The position numbers were made by a program, and so were the translations under genes. A model generated the notes under the pieces. It was not told the origin of the DNA. It saw only the letters and a program-made list of their open reading frames with translations, and ran no database searches. Positions 44,516 to 53,033 of a stretch of DNA of 64,000 bases are shown here, piece after piece. Every line of letters starts with the position of its first letter. The stretch's first letter is position 1. The stretch is from Candidatus Binatia bacterium (GTDB lineage: Bacteria; Desulfobacterota; Binatia; HRBIN30). The stretch spans positions 209,001 to 273,000 of the forward strand of contig JAOAHD010000017.1 of the NCBI GenBank assembly GCA_026415395.1, read 5' to 3'.

Positions 44516-45970
44516 ATGGGCATGTGGACAGGAGTTCAGCGCAGGAACAGAAGTGCAAACTCGCGCACCGGGCGCGCACGTTCCGGATGGTTTCCAGGAC
44601 AGCGAGAGCGGTGCTTCCTTGTCCTCTGCCTGCTCCTGGTTGTCTCCGCTCTCGTCCCTCGGCGGAGCAGTGCAGCAGAAGCGGAGGCGCTGACTCTCGC
44701 GGAGTGCATCCGCTCAGCGCTGAAGCACGATCCCGACCTGCAAGCGGCTTCCGCCGAGATTGCCGCGGCGCGCGCCCGCCTCGCGCAAGCGCAGGTTGGA
44801 CGGTGGGGCGAAGCCGAGTACCGGCAGATTCTGGGATTTGTTCCCGAAGCCAAGGGCGACATCCTCGATCCGCCGAAACAAAACCGCAACGCCGTGTTCC
44901 GTAACCTCGGGCCGTTCACACAGCTCGAGGTCATGGTGAATGTCCCCCTTTTGACTTTCGGCAAGCTCCAGGCCGCCCTCGATGCGGCGCAAGAAGGACT
45001 TTCCGCACAGCAAGCCATAGGGGAGGCCAAGCGGGCCGATGTCGTGCTCAATGTCAAGCGATTGTACTACGGCGCGCTTCTCGCCGACCAGCTCGCCCTC
45101 GTTCTCGAAGACATGGTCGAGAACATGGATAAAGCCATCCGCAAAGTGCAAGAGCGGCTTGCGAGCGGTTCGACGTCGGTGACTGAAATCGATTTACTAA
45201 AGCTTCAGGCGGGTCGCGCAAAGTTGGCGCGCGGCGTGGCCGAGGTCAAAGCGTCGACAACCCTCACACGCAAGGCATTGGCCCGTGCCATCGGCAGGGA
45301 TGTGCAGGCCGAGCTGCGGCTTGCCGACCGTAAACTCGATCCTGTCGCCCTGCAGCTCGACCCCGTGGAGGTGTACGTGGACGAAGCGCTGCGCTCGCGA
45401 CCCGAGGCGGCACAAATTGCGCATGGCCTCGCCGCCCAAGCTGCCAAAGTGGAAATGGAACGGGCGGAACTCTTTCCCTCTTTCTTCCTGAGCACGGGAT
45501 TCCAGTATGGGCTTGCGCCGAACCGCACCCGGCAACGGAACCCATTTGCTGCAGAGGACTTCAACTACACCCGTCCCGTCGGCGTGCTTGGGTTTCGTTG
45601 GGAGTTGGATTTCTGGCGCAAGCAAGCCAAGGTGGCCGAGGCAGAAGCGGATCTCGCGAAGCTGCGCGCGCAACATCGTGGTGCGCTCTCTGGGCTGCAG
45701 TTGGAGGTGCACAAAGCGTATGGGCAAGTGGTGCAAGCGCGGGAAGCCATGCTCGCCGCCTCCGAGGGGCGGAAGGCGGGGCGTAGCCTTCTCGTTGCCA
45801 CGGTGAGCAACTTCGATCTCGGCATCGGCGAGGCAGAAGAGCTGTTCAAGGGCCTGGGCACCTACACGGAAGCGAGCACCGATTATTTCCGTGCGGTGCA
45901 CGACTACAACGTTGCCGTCGCCGAACTCTCCCGCGCTGTCGGTAAAGAACTGTTGCCGTTGGAGTACTGA
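44516..45970 (+). CDS. TolC-family outer-membrane efflux protein
   Basis: 484 residues from ATG 44516; the first ~50 residues are basic and contain a membrane segment (CFLVLCLLLVVSALVPRRSSAA) that ends as a signal peptide. The mature part has OEP-type alternating helices (LTLAECIRSALKHDPDLQAASAEI, VEVYVDEALRSRPEAAQIAHGL and GALSGLQLEVHKAYGQVVQAREAML), which is the TolC barrel. It would form the outer-membrane exit duct. It is divergent from the ABC/MlaC-like operon, suggesting a tripartite export route, but no HlyD-type adaptor is encoded nearby. The start is uncertain because several ATGs are close together. Confidence 0.86.
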   Translation: MGMWTGVQRRNRSANSRTGRARSGWFPGQRERCFLVLCLLLVVSALVPRRSSAAEAEALTLAECIRSALKHDPDLQAASAEIAAARARLAQAQVGRWGEAEYRQILGFVPEAKGDILDPPKQNRNAVFRNLGPFTQLEVMVNVPLLTFGKLQAALDAAQEGLSAQQAIGEAKRADVVLNVKRLYYGALLADQLALVLEDMVENMDKAIRKVQERLASGSTSVTEIDLLKLQAGRAKLARGVAEVKASTTLTRKALARAIGRDVQAELRLADRKLDPVALQLDPVEVYVDEALRSRPEAAQIAHGLAAQAAKVEMERAELFPSFFLSTGFQYGLAPNRTRQRNPFAAEDFNYTRPVGVLGFRWELDFWRKQAKVAEAEADLAKLRAQHRGALSGLQLEVHKAYGQVVQAREAMLAASEGRKAGRSLLVATVSNFDLGIGEAEELFKGLGTYTEASTDYFRAVHDYNVAVAELSRAVGKELLPLEY

Positions 45971-46084
45971 CCGGGCCCTCACTGCTCAGCGGTGGCAGCG
46001 CTCCGCGCGCTCTCTGATCGACGCGGGCACGAGTTTCGGTGAACCCACCTTCGCCCAGTGCGACGCGGGCGCCTTCAAAGCTGG

Positions 46085-46175
46085 CGCCGCTCCCCACCGA
46101 CAGCCACACCGACTCCCACCCTCGCTTCCACTCCGACGCCCACTTCCACTCCCACTCCCACTTCACGCCCACGCC
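46085..46175 (+). repeat. Pro/Thr-encoding low-complexity run (possible gene remnant)
   Basis: Repeats of ACTCCCAC and related units translate on the plus strand as PTATPTPT and TPTPTS runs, the same style as the linkers of four exported proteins in the window. No flanking domain is present, so it may be the scar of a deleted linker gene or a simple repeat. Confidence 0.45.
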
Positions 46176-46226
46176 GAGCGGGTGAGGGGCGCCGCTTCTG
46201 CGCGCGACACGTTGCCGTCCTGCGGT

Positions 46227-46256
46227 ACCGTAGGGGCGACGCATGCGTCGCCCCTA
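46227..46256. repeat. 30-bp perfect palindrome centred on GCATGC
   Basis: Each half is CGTAGGGGCGACGCA with its complement, so the whole site is a perfect palindrome. Closely related copies occur at 54738-54757, 55096-55121 and 63408-63427. Function unknown; it may be a transposed repeat, protein-binding site or RNA hairpin. Confidence 0.9.
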
Positions 46257-46342
46257 CGATTGCCTTGGTGCCACGTGCCAAGACGGCGAGGCGCCCGGCG
46301 CTGATGCCAACACCTTCGCGAATTCGCCTGCACCCAACCGCC

Positions 46343-46415
46343 ATTCATCATTCGCTATTCACCATTCGGGATTCGCCATTTCCCGCCACTCGCTACTCGC
46401 CGCTCGCTGCTGGCC
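46343..46415 (+). repeat. Heptamer array copy 1
   Basis: Five heptamers close to ATTCGCY, then the ten-base core ATTTCCCGCC, then four heptamers close to ACTCGCY. The exact seven-base period is clear. The same arrangement recurs at 54969-55048 (minus) and 63587-63652. Confidence 0.85.
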
Positions 46416-46524
46416 CTTCATCCGCGGCTGACGCTGCACCCTCTACCCCTGCGGTGGGCGGCGGGTCTGCCTATCGCGGCGCGAGCAACGTTTGGCGACG
46501 CTGTCCGCCCGCCACAAATGATCC

Positions 46525-46552
46525 TCCCTCTCCCCCTCCCGGAAGAGAGGGA
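46525..46552. repeat. CCCTCTC/GAGAGGG hairpin copy 1
   Basis: TCCCTCTC pairs with GAGAGGGA around a short C-rich loop. It is followed by a TAGGGTGAGGAGG stretch, without a T-tract. Confidence 0.8.
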
Positions 46553-46988
46553 AATAGGGTGAGGAGGAGACCAAAGCAACCCGACCGGCAGCGCTCCGAA
46601 CCCGGTGGCCCCGGCGAGGCATCCGGGTTGGCCACTCGTTGGGGCAACCCGCGGATACTCAGGGTCGGTAGGCCCGCCGGGTGGCCGAGTGCAGCAGGGA
46701 TTCGTCCGCGCTGCGGGACTTCCGGTAGCGAAGGCGCTCTTCCTTCCGCGGCGGGCCTGAGGATGGATCGCTGGCGGAAGATGCGGCAGCCGGGCCCGCA
46801 ACGATCGCGTCGCCTCCCTCGGGCAGAACTCTCGCTTCACTCCGCCCACTACCTGACGGGGGATCGTAAGGCCGGCGGCCAGGGGCTTCATGTGTGCCGC
46901 CTTTGCATGGGTGCGGCTTTCGCCGCGACCTAGCGGGCTCTCCATGGTGAACCACGCCGCCTTTCGCTAGGGAAGGGACGTTTCCTCT

Positions 46989-47771
46989 ATGGCCCGTCCG
47001 CTGCGGTGTTCGTTCGTGCTCTTGGTTTTCTTCACGCTTCCTTGGCTGGGCTGCACCTCGATCGAGCCCGGCAGCGACCATTCCGTCCACTCCCGCCGCC
47101 GGGCGGCCCTAGAAGAGCGGAACCGTTTGAGTCTCGAACCCGACGAACCAGGCGAACGGCAGGCTGAGGCCGAGTTTGTCGAAGAAGCTTTGAGCAATCC
47201 GCAGCCGAGCGGCGCCGAGGCAAAGCCTGCAGCCACGCCGCCTGCTGCCGAGGAGAGCCAACTCGGCATTGGCGATGGTGCGGCGTCCCTGGCTCATGCG
47301 GCGCAACCGCCCGCCAACTCGGGCGGCAGCGTCGCTGTGTCGAAGACAAACGAAGACTCCGTTGCCCCCCTGATCGGCCCCGGCACACCGGCGCATGTCG
47401 CAGCGGCGCTCCGCTGCGTGGAGCGAGGACGCAGCTTGCTCGCGCATGGGCGGACGGATGCTGCTCGCGAGTGGCTCGAGCGCGCTCTCACCTTGGACGG
47501 CAATAACGTGTACGCCTTCTACTTCCTCGCGCGCGCCGCCGTGCAAGCGGGTCGGCTAGAGCAAGCCGAAGCCTTCTCGGCCCGCGCCCTCACACTGGCA
47601 AGCCAGGCCAACGGCGCATGGCAAAGCCGCGTGCTCGCTTTGAGGGGCGAGGTTCTCGAGGCGGTCGGACGCTTCCCCGAGGCGCGCCAAGCCTATCGGC
47701 GGGCAGCGGAGTTGGACCCCACCAACGTGCAAGCCCAAACCGGGCTGGCAAGGCTCGCCCAACCTGAATAA
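46989..47771 (+). CDS. TPR-repeat lipoprotein
   Basis: 260 residues. MARPLRCSFVLLVFFTLPWLGC ends in a lipobox Cys followed by Thr/Ser. Residues ~60-125 are acidic and low complexity. The C-terminal half has TPR helices (RGRSLLAHGRTDAAREWLERALTLDGNN, GRLEQAEAFSARALTLA and GRFPEARQAYRRAAELDPTN), a protein-interaction scaffold. It is probably outer-membrane anchored on the periplasmic side. It lies 18 bp before tsaD, so the two may be co-transcribed by chance or for shared expression. Confidence 0.82.
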   Translation: MARPLRCSFVLLVFFTLPWLGCTSIEPGSDHSVHSRRRAALEERNRLSLEPDEPGERQAEAEFVEEALSNPQPSGAEAKPAATPPAAEESQLGIGDGAASLAHAAQPPANSGGSVAVSKTNEDSVAPLIGPGTPAHVAAALRCVERGRSLLAHGRTDAAREWLERALTLDGNNVYAFYFLARAAVQAGRLEQAEAFSARALTLASQANGAWQSRVLALRGEVLEAVGRFPEARQAYRRAAELDPTNVQAQTGLARLAQPE

Positions 47772-47789
47772 ACTCCGGGGCTCGCGACG

Positions 47790-48794
47790 ATGAGAATCTT
47801 GGCCATCGAGAGTTCCTGCGACGATACGTCTACCGCTGTGTTGGAAAACGGCGTGGTGCGTGCCAATATCGTGCTCTCGCAAGACGAGGTGCACCGGCCC
47901 TACGGTGGCGTGGTGCCCGAGTTGGCTTCGCGCTCCCATATGCGCGCGATCTTGCCGTTGGTCGACTCCGCCCTGGAGCGGGCCGGTGTGCAGCTCAGCG
48001 ATATCGACGCCATCGTGGCCACGTACGGTCCGGGCCTCGTCGGCTCGCTGCTGGTCGGTTTGAATACCGCCAAGGCTCTGGCGTTTGCGCAAAACGTCCC
48101 CTTTCTCGGCGTAAACCACTTGGAAGGCCACCTGTTGTCCCCGCTCATCGAGGCCGCGCTCGAATTTCCCTACGTGGGCTTGGTGGTCAGCGGCGGCCAC
48201 ACGAGTTTGTATTTGGCGGAAGACTACGGGCGCTACACCCACCTCGGCAGCACGCGCGACGATGCCGCCGGGGAAGCATTCGACAAAGTGGCCAAACTTA
48301 TGGGACTCGGTTTTCCTGGCGGCAAGGTGATCGACGACCTAGCCCGCAACGGCGACCCCAATGCCTTAGCGTTTCCGCGCGCACGGCTGAAGAACAATGC
48401 CAACGGCGGTGCCTTTGACTTCAGCTTCAGCGGGATCAAAACCGCCGTCGCCCTGTGGCTGCAGGAGCACCCGCTCGATAGCGACAATGCCCGAGCCGAC
48501 TTGGCGGCGAGTTTTCAGGAAGCGGTGGTCGACATGCTGCTGGATACGAGCTTTGCCGCATTGGAGGCGACCGGCTGCCGCCGTTTCGCCATTGCCGGTG
48601 GAGTGTCGGCCAACTCGCGTTTGCGCGCACGGGCACAAGCGCTAGGCGCAGAGCGCGGCGTACAGGTGGTGATCCCCCCGATGCGCTATTGCACCGACAA
48701 CGCGGCCATGATCGGCTATGCCGGCTGGCAACGCTTGCTCAAGGGCGAGCAGCACGATCTCGACCTCAATGCCTTTGCCGACCTCCCCTTGTGA
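47790..48794 (+). CDS. tsaD: tRNA N6-adenosine threonylcarbamoyltransferase
   Basis: 334 residues with the Kae1/TsaD signature: ILAIESSCDDTSTAV at the N terminus, metal-binding SHMRAILP and NHLEGHLLSP, and the ASKHA-fold PYVGLVVSGGHTSLYL. It installs t6A37 on ANN-decoding tRNAs. It is followed by rsmA and mutM in a housekeeping cluster. The downstream rsmA frame overlaps its 3' end. Confidence 0.97.
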   Translation: MRILAIESSCDDTSTAVLENGVVRANIVLSQDEVHRPYGGVVPELASRSHMRAILPLVDSALERAGVQLSDIDAIVATYGPGLVGSLLVGLNTAKALAFAQNVPFLGVNHLEGHLLSPLIEAALEFPYVGLVVSGGHTSLYLAEDYGRYTHLGSTRDDAAGEAFDKVAKLMGLGFPGGKVIDDLARNGDPNALAFPRARLKNNANGGAFDFSFSGIKTAVALWLQEHPLDSDNARADLAASFQEAVVDMLLDTSFAALEATGCRRFAIAGGVSANSRLRARAQALGAERGVQVVIPPMRYCTDNAAMIGYAGWQRLLKGEQHDLDLNAFADLPL

Positions 48795-49692
48795 GCGCTC
48801 CGGCCTGAGGGGGCAGAGTCGCACGGCCGAGCCGGAGTCTGCCCGCCCGCCTTCCACAACTCTCGGAGGAGAGCGGATTCGCGAAGCGCTCGGGGCGCTC
48901 GGACGCCACCCTCGCAAGGCCCTCGGCCAGCACTTCTTAGCGCAGCCAGCCATCGCTCACCGCATGGCGGAGCTGGCCGCAGTGAACGGCAAGCATGTGG
49001 TGGAAATTGGCCCGGGCCTCGGCGTGCTCACGCAGTTTCTGCTGGAGGCACGGCACTTGTGGCTGATCGAAATCGATGCCGACTTTGCGGCGCGATTGCA
49101 GGATTTGTTGCGCGAGGCTGGCAACGTCACGGTAGTAGCCAGCGATGCGCTTGCCCTCGACTGGCGCAAGTTTTTAGCCGAGCACGCACCAGTCACGATC
49201 GTGGGGAACTTACCCTACAATATCGCCACAGCACTGCTCGAACGCTGGCTCGATGCACCCGTGCTGCCGGAGCGCATCGTCGTCATGGTGCAATACGAAG
49301 TTGCCGAGCGTCTGCACGCGCGTCCACGCTCGAAATCTTACTCGGCGCTCTCCGTGCTCACCCAAGCAGTGGCGCGTGTGCGCAAGGGGTTTACGGTTGC
49401 ACCGGGGGCGTTCGTGCCGCCACCAAAAGTTCACTCGCAAGTGGTGGTGATCGAACCCGACGAAGCGCTGCGCCCGCGGGCCGGAGATTTCGCCACCTTG
49501 CGGCGCATCGTGCGCACCCTTTTTTACCAGCGGCGCAAGCAACTGCGCAACAGCCTCGCGCAGCTCACTCTGGAGCCTGAGTCCGTGCTCGAACAAACCG
49601 GACTGGATCCGCGCTGCCGAGCGGAGGAGCTTGCGGTGGAGGATTTTCTCCGCCTGGCCGCCGCACTCAGCCACCATGCCGGAGCTGCCTGA
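48769..49692 (+). CDS. rsmA: 16S rRNA dimethyladenosine transferase
   Basis: 307 residues from ATG 48769, which overlaps tsaD by 26 bp. No better ATG or GTG is available before the core, and the ribosome site is weak, so the exact start is uncertain. Motifs: RKALGQHFL, VVEIGPGLGVLTQFLL (SAM site), VTIVGNLPYNIATALL (NPPY-equivalent, NLPY), and a C-terminal RNA-binding helical domain. It dimethylates two adenines in helix 45 of 16S rRNA. It overlaps mutM by 17 bp. Confidence 0.93.
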   Translation: MPLPTSPCERSGLRGQSRTAEPESARPPSTTLGGERIREALGALGRHPRKALGQHFLAQPAIAHRMAELAAVNGKHVVEIGPGLGVLTQFLLEARHLWLIEIDADFAARLQDLLREAGNVTVVASDALALDWRKFLAEHAPVTIVGNLPYNIATALLERWLDAPVLPERIVVMVQYEVAERLHARPRSKSYSALSVLTQAVARVRKGFTVAPGAFVPPPKVHSQVVVIEPDEALRPRAGDFATLRRIVRTLFYQRRKQLRNSLAQLTLEPESVLEQTGLDPRCRAEELAVEDFLRLAAALSHHAGAA

Positions 49693-50485
49693 AGTCGAAA
49701 CCATTCGCCGCAGCCTGGTCCCGTGCCTGGGAGCAGAAATCGCCCTGGTCAAGGTACACGAGCCACGGCTGCGCAGGCCAGTTGACGAAGCCGCGCTGCA
49801 GGCCGCGGCGGGCTGCCGAATTTCCGCGCTGGAGCGGCAGGGCAAATACCTGATCCTCGCGCTTTCCAACGAACAGATCCTTCTTTTGCACTTCGGCATG
49901 AGCGGCACGTTACGCCTCGTGCCGCCGGATAGGGCACCGGAAGAACACGACCATGTGGAGTTCTTCCTAGCCGACGGGCGGCGCTGCGTTGTCAACGACC
50001 CGCGCCGGTTCGGCCTCGTGTGGCTCGGGCCGAGAGAGGCAGCCAGCGAGCTCGCTGGCCTGGGGCCGGACGCTCTCGCCGCCGAGTTCTCCCCGGACTA
50101 CCTCCGCTGGGCGAGCCGTCGCACGGCGCGCAGCATCAAAAACCTGCTTCTCGACCAACGCGTGGTGGCCGGGATCGGCAACATTTACGCCAACGAAGCG
50201 CTGTTCGTTGCCGGCATTCGACCCAGCCGCTCAGCCCGACGCCTCACTCGTGCCGAGATCGATCGGCTCCACGGTGCCCTGCAGGTGACCCTTGAGGAAG
50301 CCATTGCTGCGGGTGGGAGTTCGATAGCCGACTTTCACGACAGCAACGGTCGCCCCGGCTACTTCCAGCACCGCTTCCGCGTATACGACCGGGCGGGGAA
50401 GCCTTGCGGCGTTTGCGCAGCGCCCGTTCGGCGGGTGGTGCACACGGGTCGCTCCAGTTTTTACTGCCCGCGCTGCCAGCACTGA
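49676..50485 (+). CDS. mutM: Formamidopyrimidine-DNA glycosylase
   Basis: 269 residues starting MPELPEVETIRRSL, with the catalytic Pro2 and Glu3. The GKYLILAL region has the lesion-contacting lysine; the H2TH motif is in VVAGIGNIYANEALF. The C-terminal zinc finger is CGVC...FYCPRC (CX2C-X16-CX2C). It excises oxidised purines such as 8-oxoguanine. Translation is probably coupled to rsmA by the 17 bp overlap. Confidence 0.97.
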   Translation: MPELPEVETIRRSLVPCLGAEIALVKVHEPRLRRPVDEAALQAAAGCRISALERQGKYLILALSNEQILLLHFGMSGTLRLVPPDRAPEEHDHVEFFLADGRRCVVNDPRRFGLVWLGPREAASELAGLGPDALAAEFSPDYLRWASRRTARSIKNLLLDQRVVAGIGNIYANEALFVAGIRPSRSARRLTRAEIDRLHGALQVTLEEAIAAGGSSIADFHDSNGRPGYFQHRFRVYDRAGKPCGVCAAPVRRVVHTGRSSFYCPRCQH

Positions 50486-50528
50486 CAGCGTGTCACACAT
50501 CGCCACACGAGAGCGCGGTGCGCGCGGT

Positions 50529-50984
50529 TCACCGCACCACCAGAACAGCGCAACGGGCGTGGCGGACGACACGTTCCGCCACGCTCCCCATGAGCAAATG
50601 CTTCAGCCCAGTGTGCCCGTGGGTCGCAATCACGATCAAATCCACCCCCTCCGCCTCGGCAATCCGGATGATCTCCTCGACCGGTGCCCCCTGCCCCACC
50701 ACAACCCGATACTGCACGCCAGCCAACGCCTCGTCGCGCGGCACGCGTTCCGTCAAGGCAACCCGTGCATCGTCCTGCGCGCGGGCCAACACGTCCGGAC
50801 TCAGCAGCTCGCCCGGGTAATACTGCGCGTACAGTGGGTTCGGCACGATCACCGGCTCGATCACGTGGCACAAAATCACTTCCGCGCCATGGTCGGCGGC
50901 CATGCGAAATGCGTGCGGGATGGCACGGTCGCCCGCCTCCGAAAAGTCGGTCGTCACCAAAATGCGGCGGAACGGTTCCAGCAT
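50529..50984 (-). CDS. Universal stress protein (UspA family)
   Basis: 151 residues. MLEPFRRILVTTDFSEAGDRA and the ATP-binding motif ATHGHTGLKHLLMGSVAERVV (GX2GX9GS) are present, so this belongs to the nucleotide-binding USP group. GAGG lies five bases before ATG 50984, in the region that includes the SDR stop (51001-50999). It is the last gene of the thiolase-DUF35-P450-SDR set. Stress-related role by family; no specific function. Confidence 0.92.
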   Translation of the reverse strand: MLEPFRRILVTTDFSEAGDRAIPHAFRMAADHGAEVILCHVIEPVIVPNPLYAQYYPGELLSPDVLARAQDDARVALTERVPRDEALAGVQYRVVVGQGAPVEEIIRIAEAEGVDLIVIATHGHTGLKHLLMGSVAERVVRHARCAVLVVR

Positions 50985-50998
50985 CGGAGCCTCGCTGG

Positions 50999-51784
50999 TC
51001 AACCCAGCATGATCATGCCGCCGTCGACCACCAACACTTGGCCGGTCATCATGTCGCTATCCGAAGAAGCGAGGAACACTGCGGTTCCGGTGAGGTCTTC
51101 GGGCTTCAGCGGCTTTTTAAGCGCGGTGTACATAACCAGCATGTCGATCATTTCCGGGGGCACGACGGATTTGGTCGCCTCTGTGAGCGTGACCCCCGGA
51201 GCGATGGCATTGACGTTGATGCCCCACGGTCCGAGCGAGCCGGCGAAGTATTTGGTGAGGCCGTTCACACCCATCTTCGCCACGCTGTAGTGAAACGGCG
51301 GCGATGGCTTATCGGGGTCGCTGGTATCCACTAAACCCACATTGCCCATGTAGGCTGCGGTAGAGGATTGGTTGATGATTTTGCCGCGGCGTTGCCGTTT
51401 CATGTATGGCTCGACCGCGCGGGTCATGAGCCACACACCGGTGAGGTTTACAGAAAGGATTCGGTTGAAATAGGCAAGCGAGGTGTCTTCGCGGTCGAGT
51501 CCGTAAAAGATGGCGGCGTTGTTCAAGAGGATGTCGATGCTGCCGTACCGCTTATGAGTTTCGGCAGCGCAAGCTTTCACGCTGTCTTCCTTCGACACAT
51601 CGGTTTGGATGAACCACGCCTCGTCGCCGGTCGAGCGGATTTCCTCCTCGGTGCGCTTTCCCCACTCGGGATTGATCTCAGCAATGACCACTTTGGCGCC
51701 TTCTTGCGCAAAGCGGTGTGCGTACGCACGGCCGATTCCTTGCCCTGCTCCCGTAATGATCGCCACCCGATCACGAAGCCGCAT
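50999..51784 (-). CDS. Short-chain dehydrogenase/reductase (SDR)
   Basis: 261 residues with TGAGQGIGRAYAHRF, NNAAI, catalytic Ser in INQSSTAAYMG and Tyr/Lys in FHYSVAKMG. The Asp-poor second strand (VIAEINPEW) with Glu favours NAD. The end DMMTGQVLVVDGGMI is typical. The start overlaps the P450 end by 14 bp. The operon (thiolase, DUF35, P450, SDR, USP) suggests a step in oxidation of a steroid- or terpenoid-like side chain, which is inference. Confidence 0.9.
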   Translation of the reverse strand: MRLRDRVAIITGAGQGIGRAYAHRFAQEGAKVVIAEINPEWGKRTEEEIRSTGDEAWFIQTDVSKEDSVKACAAETHKRYGSIDILLNNAAIFYGLDREDTSLAYFNRILSVNLTGVWLMTRAVEPYMKRQRRGKIINQSSTAAYMGNVGLVDTSDPDKPSPPFHYSVAKMGVNGLTKYFAGSLGPWGINVNAIAPGVTLTEATKSVVPPEMIDMLVMYTALKKPLKPEDLTGTAVFLASSDSDMMTGQVLVVDGGMIMLG

Positions 51785-52973
51785 GCACCCTTTCCTCCCT
51801 TCGTTTCCCCGCCCTCATGGGCAAATGGGCGTAGCCGCGCACGTTGGTCGAATGCACGCGCTCGCAGCGGGAGCGGTCGACCTCATAGTCAGGCATGAGC
51901 TTCAAGATTTCTTCGAGGGCCACGCGCCCCTCCAAGCGTGCGAGCGACGCCCCCAAGCAAAAATGGGTTCCGATGCCAAAGGCCAAGTGGGCCACTGGGG
52001 TGCGAAACACATCGAACTCGTCGGCGCGCTCGATCACGCGCTCATCGCGGTTGGCGGAGCCAATGAGCAACAGCAACCGCGCGCCCGCGGGAATTGTCAC
52101 GTCGTGCAGCGTCACCTCGCGCGTCGCCACCCGAGCCAACGCTTGGGTGGACGGCTCGAAGCGCAACACCTCCTCCACAGCATCGGCAATGCGCGCGGGT
52201 TCGCGCACCAGGCGGGCGCGTTGATCCGGGTGGCGATAAAGCAAATCCACGGCGTTGCCAAGCATTTTCGTGGTCGTCTCGTTACCGGCAATAATCAGCA
52301 GGAAGCAAAACCCTAACACTTCCTCGCGGGAGAGCCGTTCGCCCTCGACTTCCGCTTCCAGCAACGCGCTCAATAAATCAGCGCCCGGCCGCTGCCGCCG
52401 CTCTTCGGCGGCTTGCGCGAAGTACCGCACGATATTGCCCGCGGCCTCCACACCCGCAGGGGTCACCCGTGGGTCGTTGGGCTCGCGATGGAGAAGCAAG
52501 TCCGACCACGCCCGCAGCATGTCATGGTCTTGCTCAGGAACGCCGAGCATGTGGGCAATCACCGCCATGGGCAGCTTGCCGGAGAAGTCGTCAATGAAGT
52601 CGAACTCCTCCTGCTCGAGCAGAGGTGCCAGCAATCGCCGTGCGAGGGTACGAATTTGCGGCTCCATCTCAGCCACGCGCCGCGGAGTAAAAGCGGCACT
52701 GATGATGCGGCGCAGCCGCGTTTGCCGCGGCGGATCCATGGCAATGATCATCGGCGGCGCTTTGCCGCTGCCCTCCAAGGACACGCCTCCCTGGGAAGAG
52801 AACGTCTGCCAGTCCTGCATGGCGTCGCGCACATCGTCGTAGCGCGAGAGCGCATAAAAATTGCGCTCCGGGTTGTGATAGACGGGCGCTTCCGCACGCA
52901 AGCGGGCGTAAATGGGATAGGGGTTTTCATGGACCTCGTAACTGTACGGGTCGTACACCAGCGGGGCCGCCAT
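51771..52973 (-). CDS. Cytochrome P450
   Basis: 400 residues of a bacterial soluble class I P450. The heme-ligand motif is FGIGTHFCLGASLAR (Cys is the ligand), the I helix reads IIAGNETTTKM (the AGNETT oxygen-activation motif) and the K helix EEVLRFEP. The N-terminal MAAPLVYDPYSYEVHENPY is typical. ATG 52973 has AAGGAG nine bases upstream. No ferredoxin or reductase gene is adjacent. It lies between the DUF35 gene and the SDR on the same strand, with short gaps. Substrate unknown. Confidence 0.95.
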   Translation of the reverse strand: MAAPLVYDPYSYEVHENPYPIYARLRAEAPVYHNPERNFYALSRYDDVRDAMQDWQTFSSQGGVSLEGSGKAPPMIIAMDPPRQTRLRRIISAAFTPRRVAEMEPQIRTLARRLLAPLLEQEEFDFIDDFSGKLPMAVIAHMLGVPEQDHDMLRAWSDLLLHREPNDPRVTPAGVEAAGNIVRYFAQAAEERRQRPGADLLSALLEAEVEGERLSREEVLGFCFLLIIAGNETTTKMLGNAVDLLYRHPDQRARLVREPARIADAVEEVLRFEPSTQALARVATREVTLHDVTIPAGARLLLLIGSANRDERVIERADEFDVFRTPVAHLAFGIGTHFCLGASLARLEGRVALEEILKLMPDYEVDRSRCERVHSTNVRGYAHLPMRAGKRREERVHAAS

Positions 52974-53033
52974 CGTGCGCCACTCCTTGCACTGGCGCAT
53001 ACCTGGTTTTGGCGGCCGCAGGCAAGAGGGACG

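Larger units (their letters stand above)
45971..46988. other. Gene-free repeat island 1 (1.0 kb)
   Basis: No coding frame here looks real; the longer ones run through repeats. In order: a run encoding Pro/Thr-rich residues (46085-46175), a GCATGC palindrome (46227-46256), a CGTGCCAAGACGGC linker (46274-46287), a heptamer array (46343-46415), a CCCTCTC/GAGAGGG hairpin (46525-46552) and an unrecognised stretch up to the TPR lipoprotein gene. The same element types are found in the other two islands. Confidence 0.75.

Noticed and set aside
46418-46945. 175-codon frame (minus) in island 1
   Set aside because: It runs through hairpins and repeats, has Pro/Arg/Gly-rich low-complexity sequence, and no ribosome site or family match.
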